A stretch of 12,148 nucleotides of DNA from Fusobacterium_C sp036516095 (GTDB taxonomy: Bacteria; Fusobacteriota; Fusobacteriia; Fusobacteriales; Fusobacteriaceae), in contig NZ_DATBUM010000109.1 of NCBI RefSeq assembly GCF_036516095.1, forward strand, positions 1-12,148. The letters run 5' to 3'. The position numbers were made by a program, and so were the translations under genes. Below are positions 5,368 to 12,148 of the stretch, piece by piece. The notes beneath the pieces are model-generated. The model saw only the letters and a list, made by a program, of their open reading frames with translations. It was not told the DNA's origin and searched no databases. How positions within the stretch are numbered: position 1 is the first letter of the stretch; every line of letters starts with the position of its first letter.

Positions 5368-7122
5368 TCGAATGTTAAGAGGAGTCACTTCTACCAACTC
5401 ATCTTCTGCAATATAATCCAAAGCCTGTTCCAAGCTAAATTTTCTTGGAGTCGCCAATTGTACTGCATCATCACTTCCTGCAGCTCTCATGTTAGTTAAT
5501 TTTTTCGTCTTACATACATTGACAACTAAATCATTTTCTCGATTATGTTCTCCCACAATCATTCCCTCGTAGACAGGAATTCCGGGATCTAAAAATAAAG
5601 TTCCTCTATCTTGTAGGTTATTCAAAGCATAAGGAACGGTGATTCCCGGCTCCGTAGCAATTAACACACCTTTGTTCCGAGTCGGAATTTCTCCTTTAAA
5701 GGCTTCAAATTCAAAGAAAGAATGATTTAAAATTCCGGTCCCTTTGGTCACTGTCAAAAATTCATTTCGAAATCCAATCAATCCTCTTGCAGGAACCTTA
5801 AATTCTAAACGAGTGTAACCATCCTGTCCGGGAGTCATAGCAATCATTTCCGCTTTACGAACTCCCATTTTTTCAATGACCACTCCTGTATAACTGTCGT
5901 CTACATCAATCAGAGCCATTTCCATAGGTTCCATTTTTACTCCGTCTATTTCTTTCATCAAAACTCTCGGTTTGGATACTTGAACTTCAAAACCTTCTCT
6001 TCTCATATTTTCTAATAGAATGGAAAGTTGCAATTCTCCTCTTCCTTTTACAACAAAGGCATCCGGAGTGTCTGTGGCTTCCACTCTCATACTTACATTA
6101 TTTTGTACTTCCTTTTGCAAACGATCCCAAATATGTCGAGAAGTTACATATTTTCCATCTTTCCCAACAAAAGGAGAATCATTTACCATAAAGGTCATTG
6201 CCAAAGTCGGCTCATCAATATCAATGACCGGCAAGGCAATCGGATTATTGACATCTGCCAGAGTTTCTCCAATTTCAATATTTTCCATACCGGCAATACA
6301 GACAATATCTCCAGCTTCCGCCTCTTGCAATTCCACTCTTCGCAATCCTTCATACCCATATAGCACGGAAACCTTTCCTTTAATTTGAGAACCGTCTCTT
6401 TTCATAATCATCACTTCTTGATTTCTCTTCAACATTCCATTATGAATTCTTCCCACAGCTAACTTTCCGACATAATTATCGTATTCCGTATTGGTAATTA
6501 AAAATTGAGTCGGATGATTTTTATCTCCGTCCGGATCTTCTACGAATTCTAAGATAGTATCAAACAAAGGTTGCATATCCTTTTCCTCATCTGTCAATTC
6601 TTTTTTTGCAAATCCTGCCTTACTGGAAGCATAGACTACCGGAAATTCCAATTGATACTCATTGGCATTCAATTCAATAAACAAATCGTAAATCATATAT
6701 AAAACTTCTTCCGGTCTGGAATTCGGCTTATCAATTTTATTCACGATAACAATAGGTCTATGTCCTTGTTCCAATGCTTTCTTCAATACATACTTCGTTT
6801 GAGGCATAGGTCCTTCAAAGGCATCGACTAATAGCAGAACAGAATCCACCATCTTCATAATTCGCTGAACCTCCCCTCCAAAATCAGCATGGCCTGGGGT
6901 ATCAACAATATTAATTTTATAGTCTTTGTATCGAACCGAAGCATTTTTTGAAAAAATGGTAATTCCTCTTTCCCGTTCAATATCGTCCGAGTCCATAATT
7001 CTTTCTTCCACTTTCTCTAACTCGTGACTTCCAAATGCTCCTCCTTGCCGCAATAAACAATCGACTAAGGTCGTTTTTCCATGATCGACATGGGCAATAA
7101 TTGCAATGTTTTTAATTTTCAT
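5311..7122 (-). CDS. typA: Translational GTPase TypA/BipA
   Basis: This 603-residue ribosome-binding GTPase is near full family length (E. coli BipA 607). It belongs to the EF-G/LepA class and in other bacteria aids 50S subunit assembly and growth under stress or cold. The G domain has AHVDHGKT (10-17), RGITI (52-56), DTPGH (74-78) and NKID (128-131). The C-terminal half carries the TypA-specific region with RGLIGFRNEFLT and NRGVLI-like NKGVLIATEPG, plus REND and a lysine/arginine-rich tail. The ATG has AAGGAAAG about 7 bases upstream, overlapping the end of truB 16 bases away, so the two are co-transcribed. The gene ends in a strong hairpin terminator and is last in its operon. Confidence 0.97.
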   Translation of the reverse strand: MKIKNIAIIAHVDHGKTTLVDCLLRQGGAFGSHELEKVEERIMDSDDIERERGITIFSKNASVRYKDYKINIVDTPGHADFGGEVQRIMKMVDSVLLLVDAFEGPMPQTKYVLKKALEQGHRPIVIVNKIDKPNSRPEEVLYMIYDLFIELNANEYQLEFPVVYASSKAGFAKKELTDEEKDMQPLFDTILEFVEDPDGDKNHPTQFLITNTEYDNYVGKLAVGRIHNGMLKRNQEVMIMKRDGSQIKGKVSVLYGYEGLRRVELQEAEAGDIVCIAGMENIEIGETLADVNNPIALPVIDIDEPTLAMTFMVNDSPFVGKDGKYVTSRHIWDRLQKEVQNNVSMRVEATDTPDAFVVKGRGELQLSILLENMRREGFEVQVSKPRVLMKEIDGVKMEPMEMALIDVDDSYTGVVIEKMGVRKAEMIAMTPGQDGYTRLEFKVPARGLIGFRNEFLTVTKGTGILNHSFFEFEAFKGEIPTRNKGVLIATEPGITVPYALNNLQDRGTLFLDPGIPVYEGMIVGEHNRENDLVVNVCKTKKLTNMRAAGSDDAVQLATPRKFSLEQALDYIAEDELVEVTPLNIRLRKKILKEGERRRNRSDA

Positions 7123-7138
7123 ACTTCACTTTCCTTTT

Positions 7139-7996
7139 TTAAAAATACTTATATCCTTTTAACCTTTGATTTTCAATTTTTCCTATTCCTAAAAACACTT
7201 TTTCCTGATATACTCTGTATTTCCCATCTTTTTCTTCAAAAATTACAGTATTCCCATTTTCAAAAAGAATTTTATTTTTTTCTCCCTTCAATTCTATTAT
7301 AGGAAAAGAAAAATACTCTTCTACAGGAATGCAAAAACTAAAATCATAGATTTTCATTTTATCATGAATTTCTGAAATTGTATAGGCATTTTTCAAAGTA
7401 TGTTCTCCGACTTGAATTCGATTTAAAGCTGTCATGGTAGCAAAACTTTCCAAATCTTTTCCTATGTCATGAATTAAAGAACGAATGTAGGTTCCTTTGG
7501 AAACTTTAGTCAGAATTTTTGCCTTTGTTTGTTGAAATTCTAAAGTATGGATTTCAAAAATACTGACTTTTCTTGCTTCTCTTTCCACCTCTAAACCTTT
7601 TCTTGCTAATTCATATAATTTTTTTCCCTGAAATTTAATTGCAGAATACATGGGAGGAACCTGTAAAATATCTCCTTTCCATTTTTTCAAAACCCTCTCA
7701 AACTCTTCTCGAGACACTTCCTTTTTAGGGGATTCTACGATGACTTTTCCTTCCAAGTCATAAGTATCCGTTTGATAGCCGAATTTCATTTCTGCTTCAT
7801 ATATTTTTTCTTCCGCTTCAATTTCCTGTGCCAAACGAGTTGCTTTTCCCACACATAAAATTAAAACTCCTGTAGCTAAAGGATCCAAAGTTCCTGTATG
7901 ACCTATTTTTCGTTCTTGTAATATTTTTCGTAAAGAACGGATGACATCAAAGGAGGAGATTCCTTTTTCTTTTTTTACAACAATAATTCCATCCAC
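7139..7996 (-). CDS. truB: tRNA pseudouridine(55) synthase TruB
   Basis: It converts uridine 55 of the tRNA T-arm to pseudouridine. The 285 residues include the signature GHTGTLDPLATGVL (32-45) with catalytic Asp38, PPMYSAIKFQGKKLYELAR, and KGTYIRSLIHDIG. The last roughly 55 residues correspond to the small C-terminal PUA-like domain of bacterial TruB. The start is GTG, only 6 bases after the stop of the upstream aminotransferase gene. The sole ribosome binding site candidate is GGGAG inside that gene's last codons, about 11 bases from the GTG, so translation is probably weak or coupled. The nearest ATG is out of frame. The downstream neighbour is typA, another translation gene. Confidence 0.96.
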   Translation of the reverse strand: MDGIIVVKKEKGISSFDVIRSLRKILQERKIGHTGTLDPLATGVLILCVGKATRLAQEIEAEEKIYEAEMKFGYQTDTYDLEGKVIVESPKKEVSREEFERVLKKWKGDILQVPPMYSAIKFQGKKLYELARKGLEVEREARKVSIFEIHTLEFQQTKAKILTKVSKGTYIRSLIHDIGKDLESFATMTALNRIQVGEHTLKNAYTISEIHDKMKIYDFSFCIPVEEYFSFPIIELKGEKNKILFENGNTVIFEEKDGKYRVYQEKVFLGIGKIENQRLKGYKYF

Positions 7997-8002
7997 GCTT
8001 TT

Positions 8003-9190
8003 CTATTCTCCCATTGCTTTTACTGCGATTTTTAACCCTTCCAAAGCTTTGAAAAGGACTTCTCGAGAACAAGCCAAATTAATTCTTTGACAACTTTCCC
8101 CTCCTTCTCCATAAGGAGTCCCATTTCCTGTTGCTATTTTTCCATATTTTGCCAAGTGTTTTGTAATTTCATCTCCTTGAAGAGAAAAGTGAGAAAAATT
8201 AACCCAAAGAGTATAAGTACTTTCCGGCATATAAGCAGACACCTGAGGTAGTTCTTTATGAATAAATTCCACTGCCATTTTTAAATTTTCCTCCAAATAT
8301 TCCAAAGCGGAATCAAGCCAGCTTTCTCCCTTTCGAAAAGCTGTTTCCATGGCTACGATACTCAAGGCATTGTTTCTATGAATATCCAATACTTCAATTT
8401 TGTCAATTAAAGCCAAACGAGTTGCTTCATGTTCAACATATAGGAAAGAAGCGTGTAAACCGGCCAAATTAAATGTTTTGGTTGCAGAGAAACAAGCTAC
8501 CGTATTTTGTCGAATTTCTTCTCCCAATTGCAATAAGGAAAGTGTTTTTGCTTCTCCAAAAGTTAAATCTCTCCACATTTGATCTTCAATGATTCGGACA
8601 TGATGTTTTAAACAAATTTCTGCAATTTTTTCCAATTCTTCTCTTTTATAAACTTTTCCGATAGGATTGTGAGGATTACAGAAAATAAAAAGTTTTACCT
8701 TCTCTTGAATAATCTTTTGTTCAAAATCTTCCCAATCAATTTCAAAATTTCCTGTGGAAGTTTCCAACATAGGAGAAGTCACCAATTTTCGCTCCATTCC
8801 TGAAATACTTCTAAAAAATCCGGGATATACCGGTGGAGTGACAATGACAGCGTCTCCTTTTTCCGTTAGTATATCTAGAGCTAAGGTGAAACTTGTTACT
8901 CCACCCGGACTATGAATAAAAAATTCCGGATTCAAGTGATAGTGAAATCTTTTTTTCGTCCAATCACAAATAGCTTGATAATAGGAACTTGGTCTTGCGG
9001 TATAACCATAAATCCCCTGTTTTGCTTTTTCCACCACGGCGTCTACAACCTCTTTGGGAGCCGGAAAATCCATATCTGCTATCCAAAGAGGATACAAATC
9101 TCTCGACCCGAATTTTACTTCCAATTCATCCCATTTTGCAGATATATTTTGGGATCTATCCCAATGTTTCATAAAAACATCTTTCATCAT
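8003..9190 (-). CDS. MalY/PatB-family PLP enzyme (probable cystathionine beta-lyase)
   Basis: This 395-residue fold-type I PLP enzyme belongs to the MalY/PatB group of C-S beta-lyases, which cleave cystathionine or cysteine to pyruvate, ammonia and homocysteine or hydrogen sulfide. Seen in sequence: PLWIADMDFPAP (34-45), YGYT (61-64), PPVYPGF (119-125), CNPHNPIGKV (171-180) and SATKTFNLAGL (235-245), where Lys238 should form the Schiff base with PLP. The usual SDEIHxDL segment reads IEDQMWRDL here: Asp203 is kept but Glu-Ile-His is replaced by Gln-Met-Trp. Such enzymes produce H2S in fusobacteria, so that is a reasonable role, though an aminotransferase is possible. The ATG follows GAGGAA; a second Met is the next codon. 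It lies 17 bases after the RND gene and 6 before truB. Confidence 0.9.
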   Translation of the reverse strand: MMKDVFMKHWDRSQNISAKWDELEVKFGSRDLYPLWIADMDFPAPKEVVDAVVEKAKQGIYGYTARPSSYYQAICDWTKKRFHYHLNPEFFIHSPGGVTSFTLALDILTEKGDAVIVTPPVYPGFFRSISGMERKLVTSPMLETSTGNFEIDWEDFEQKIIQEKVKLFIFCNPHNPIGKVYKREELEKIAEICLKHHVRIIEDQMWRDLTFGEAKTLSLLQLGEEIRQNTVACFSATKTFNLAGLHASFLYVEHEATRLALIDKIEVLDIHRNNALSIVAMETAFRKGESWLDSALEYLEENLKMAVEFIHKELPQVSAYMPESTYTLWVNFSHFSLQGDEITKHLAKYGKIATGNGTPYGEGGESCQRINLACSREVLFKALEGLKIAVKAMGE

Positions 9191-9207
9191 TTCACGTTCC
9201 TCACTTT

Positions 9208-12148
9208 TTATTTTTTATAAATTTTATGTATGCTGACATATAATAATGGTACGACAAAAAGAGTTAATAGAGTAGAAGCTGCCAATCCAAAAATAATTGT
9301 AATTGCCATTTCTCCATACAAAGGATCAAACATTAATGGAAACATTCCAAAAATTGTGGTCCCGGCAGCTAAAGAAACAGCTCGAACTCTACTGAGAGAG
9401 GCGTCTACGACCGCATCAAATTCCGTTTTGTCAGTATGTAATTTTTGATAACGTATTTCATCTAAGAGTACAATGGAATTTTTAATCATCATTCCTGAAA
9501 GACTTACCATCCCGATAATTGCCATAAATCCAAACGAACGTCCTGTGATAAGCAATCCTGGAACAATTCCCAATAAGGAAAGAGGCAAAACAATAAAGAT
9601 TATAAAAGGATCTGTTAAAGTACCAAAGAGCAACAAACAAGCTATAAACATAATCATAAACTGAATAGGTACATAGGATAATACCTTCGCAATATTTTTG
9701 TTTTGTTCATAGTATTCTCCATTCCATTCCAAAGAATATCCCTCCGGAAGGTTAATGTTCTGAATTTTTTCTTCCAGAATAGTTCTCACTTTTTCTACTT
9801 GCATTCCTGTTTCAACATCTGCCTGTACTTGAATAGCCCTTTTCCCATTATGTCGAATTATCATAGGGTCTTCCCAGATCAATGTTTTTTCTTGTATCAA
9901 TTCTCCAAAAGGAATGGCTTCCATTCCAATTCCCCAAACGGGAACTTGCTCCAAGTTGGTAATATTAACTTGTTGCCCTCCAGATTTTTCTCGAATGACA
10001 ATTGGCAAATCCTCCACTCCTTCATGAAAAATTCCGACTTGATTTCCATTTCCTAAACGATTCAAAGAAGAAGCAATATCGAAAGCACTCACTCCGTATT
10101 TTCTTTCCTTTTGCTCATCCAATTTCGGAGCCATGGTTAGAATTTTCTCTTTCCAATCAACATTCACATTTTTAGCCCCTGGAATCTCATATAACTTTTT
10201 TTCTACACTTCTTGCTAAATCTCGTAGTACTTTTGGGTCTGAACCTATAATCCTAAGCTGTAAAGGATATTTTGTAGGAATTCCATTGGCATAACGTTTT
10301 AATTGAATTTGTACTTCCGGCAAATTTTCCCAAGTGAAGTTCATCAAAGAATGTTCTAACTCATCAATTACTGATAAGCTATTCACATTTACAATGATTT
10401 GCGCCAAAGAAGTAGTTGGTAATTCCGGAATAGTTGCCACATAATATCTTGACGGAGAGGATCCCACAACTGTTGTGTAATTTTCTACTTCTTTCTCTTT
10501 TGCTATCTCCTGTTCTAAAATTTTAGAAACCTGATTGGTATATTCCAAACTGCTTCCTTCTGGAGTCCAAATGTTTAATACAAAACCTTTCTTATCAGAA
10601 TTTGGAAAAAAAGAAGTCGAGATTCCTAAAGAAAGAAGAAGAATGAATAAAAAACTTCCTGCCAATATCATCAGGGAAAGTTTTCGAAAATGCAATATTT
10701 TATTCATCCACCTTCGTAATATCCAATAAAATTTTCTTCGTTTCTTACTGATTTTCTGCTCCGTTGGATCCTTCAAATAAAGATAGCACAGCAAAGGAGT
10801 TTGTGTCATGGAAAAAATCCAACTAAGTCCTAAAGAAATAGCAATGACCCAAAATAAACTTGAAATATATTCTCCAATGCTCGATTTCATCAGATACATC
10901 GGTAAAAAAGCAGCAATGGCGACAAAGGTAGCTCCAAACAAAGGCAAGGCTATCTTTTTTGTCGGTAGGGTAACCGCTTCATATCTCTCCATTTTATGTT
11001 CCAGAGCATTTAGACTTCCATCAACAATGACAATGGAATTATCTACCAACATTCCCATGGCAATGATAAAAGCTCCCAGAGAGACTCTTTGTAAGTCCAT
11101 TTTGACAAAGAGCATATAAATAAAGGTTCCTAAAATAGAAAGAACCAAACCGCTTCCAATGATAAGCCCGCTTCTCATTCCCATAGTAAACAACAAAACA
11201 CCAATTACTACAGCTACAGAAGCAATTAAATTATATACAAATTGGGAAATGGCATTGGAAACCAATTCCGGTTGATAATAAATTTTATGAACTTCAATTC
11301 CAAGTGGTAATTTAGCAGAAATTTCTTCTAATTTTTTATCTATTTTTTCTCCTGTTTTTACCACATTCGTTCCATTTTCCGGAGATAATTGTAAACCTAT
11401 AGACATTTTACCACAAAAACGCATCATATTACTAGAAGGATTTGAAGAAGATTTTTTTATTTCAGCAATATCCTTTAAAACTAAGGTGTTCCCCGCTTCT
11501 CCTGTCAAAGTTTTGAATAAATCCGATTTAGAAAAAATAACCAAATTTTCAATATCCTCTATTTTTTGAAAAGTAGTATTCAATTGAAAACGCAAATATC
11601 GTGTTCCCTGCTCAATTTGCTGTGCAGGAACAGGAATATTTTGCTGTAGGATAGCAGCGTAAATCATTTTTTCATTGATACCCAGTCTTGCCATTTTTGC
11701 CCTATCAATGACAATTTCGATAACGGAATCCGCCTTTCCATAGAGTGTAGCTTTGGAAACTCCCTCAATGGCTTCCAATTCTCTTTTGATATATTTACTA
11801 TAATGATTTAATTCTTCTTTACTATATCCATCACTGCTGATTGCAAAAAACATTCCATAGACATCCCCATAGTCATCCAGCACAATGGGAGAAATAGCTG
11901 TGCTTGGAAGAGATAACTTACTATCTGCTACTTTTTTACGTAAAATATCCCAATATTGATCCACCTCTCTCGAGGGGATTGCTTCTTCTATTTTAACTCT
12001 AATTTCCGAGTATCCTGCTTTAGAAATACTATCAATATATTCAATATGAGGCATTTCTCTGATTTTTTGTTCCAGTTTATCCGTCACTTCCAATTCCACC
12101 TGATGGGAGTTTGCTCCTGGATACAAGGTAACTACCAATGCTTCTTTG
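9208..12148 (-). CDS. RND-family efflux permease (AcrB-like), 5' end outside window
   Basis: This inner-membrane drug/proton antiporter lacks its N-terminus: the frame stays open to the window edge (Lys-Glu-Ala-Leu-Val-Val precedes LYPGA), so about 40 residues including membrane helix 1 are missing and the full protein would be about 1,020 aa. Counting from the codon at 12138, a large periplasmic segment (1-295) is followed by a helix bundle (300-455), where GMLVDN puts Asp366-Asn367 at the AcrB Asp407-Asp408 proton-relay site. A second periplasmic loop follows, then a second bundle with GMMIKNSIVLLDE, whose Lys886 matches AcrB Lys940. Asp-Asn instead of Asp-Asp occurs in several RND branches. 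It should work with a membrane-fusion protein and a TolC-type channel, presumably encoded upstream beyond the window. Substrates cannot be told. The codon at 12138 is TTG inside the gene, not the start. Confidence 0.94.
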   Translation of the reverse strand, partial: KEALVVTLYPGANSHQVELEVTDKLEQKIREMPHIEYIDSISKAGYSEIRVKIEEAIPSREVDQYWDILRKKVADSKLSLPSTAISPIVLDDYGDVYGMFFAISSDGYSKEELNHYSKYIKRELEAIEGVSKATLYGKADSVIEIVIDRAKMARLGINEKMIYAAILQQNIPVPAQQIEQGTRYLRFQLNTTFQKIEDIENLVIFSKSDLFKTLTGEAGNTLVLKDIAEIKKSSSNPSSNMMRFCGKMSIGLQLSPENGTNVVKTGEKIDKKLEEISAKLPLGIEVHKIYYQPELVSNAISQFVYNLIASVAVVIGVLLFTMGMRSGLIIGSGLVLSILGTFIYMLFVKMDLQRVSLGAFIIAMGMLVDNSIVIVDGSLNALEHKMERYEAVTLPTKKIALPLFGATFVAIAAFLPMYLMKSSIGEYISSLFWVIAISLGLSWIFSMTQTPLLCYLYLKDPTEQKISKKRRKFYWILRRWMNKILHFRKLSLMILAGSFLFILLLSLGISTSFFPNSDKKGFVLNIWTPEGSSLEYTNQVSKILEQEIAKEKEVENYTTVVGSSPSRYYVATIPELPTTSLAQIIVNVNSLSVIDELEHSLMNFTWENLPEVQIQLKRYANGIPTKYPLQLRIIGSDPKVLRDLARSVEKKLYEIPGAKNVNVDWKEKILTMAPKLDEQKERKYGVSAFDIASSLNRLGNGNQVGIFHEGVEDLPIVIREKSGGQQVNITNLEQVPVWGIGMEAIPFGELIQEKTLIWEDPMIIRHNGKRAIQVQADVETGMQVEKVRTILEEKIQNINLPEGYSLEWNGEYYEQNKNIAKVLSYVPIQFMIMFIACLLLFGTLTDPFIIFIVLPLSLLGIVPGLLITGRSFGFMAIIGMVSLSGMMIKNSIVLLDEIRYQKLHTDKTEFDAVVDASLSRVRAVSLAAGTTIFGMFPLMFDPLYGEMAITIIFGLAASTLLTLFVVPLLYVSIHKIYKK

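Noticed and set aside
6020..6388. Plus-strand ORFs of 111 and 122 codons inside typA
   Set aside because: They are antisense to the highly conserved typA gene, with no ribosome binding site and no recognisable protein.
8912..9236. Several plus-strand ORFs of 60-102 codons at the lyase/RND junction
   Set aside because: All are antisense to the well-supported lyase N-terminus, and the different frames overlap each other.
10808..11119. Plus-strand 103-codon ORF within the RND gene
   Set aside because: It is the antisense shadow of the conserved membrane-helix region of the pump.
12136..12138. TTG at 12138 as the RND start codon
   Set aside because: The frame stays open to the window edge and the codons before it match the conserved segment that precedes the YPGA motif in RND pumps, so the true start is outside.
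1..12148. CRISPR arrays, tRNA or rRNA genes, insertion sequences, attachment sites
   Set aside because: No regularly spaced repeats, cloverleaf or rRNA-like segments, transposase frames or terminal repeats were seen.

Overview
The window is an AT-rich stretch of bacterial chromosome that looks like Fusobacterium, most likely from the F. necrophorum/F. gonidiaformans side of the genus. That assignment is an inference from base composition, strong AGGAGG-type ribosome binding sites, codon use and the combination of gene families. I could not run a database search. Genes are tightly packed and, apart from one asparaginase and one gene remnant, all lie on the minus strand.

Region 1 (1-3606). A minus-strand cluster reads from right to left: a TIGR01212/YhcC-type radical SAM protein, a MurR/RpiR-family SIS-domain regulator (4-bp ATGA overlap), glucosamine-6-phosphate deaminase NagB (9-bp gap), and, after a 239-bp gap, an unrecognised exported 222-residue protein. 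The gap holds two tiny reading frames. One is a 13-codon leader that carries the only good ribosome binding site and overlaps the 222-aa gene as ATGA. No terminator is visible between nagB and the exported-protein gene. The whole cluster appears to start from a promoter near 3545. That promoter is one arm of a perfect inverted repeat whose other arm is the promoter of the divergent asparaginase gene.

Region 2 (3607-5310). On the plus strand lies a cytoplasmic type I L-asparaginase, which releases aspartate and ammonia from asparagine. After it comes a decayed gene: a good promoter and start codon, a reading-frame shift after about 40 codons, then a HEPN-like (RiboL-PSP-HEPN-type) segment that stops before the expected catalytic motif and runs into the typA terminator.

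Region 3 (5311-12148). A probable minus-strand operon reads right to left: an RND efflux permease (5' end beyond the window edge), a MalY/PatB-type cystathionine beta-lyase/aminotransferase (17-bp gap), tRNA pseudouridine-55 synthase TruB (6-bp gap, GTG start) and ribosome-associated GTPase TypA/BipA (16-bp gap), closed by a strong bidirectional hairpin terminator at 5225-5264.

Most of the window is conserved housekeeping or metabolic content and I see no new multi-gene system. The most unusual elements are small: the mirror-image divergent promoter pair, the leader peptide with hairpin in front of the exported protein, and the HEPN-like remnant that kept its promoter.
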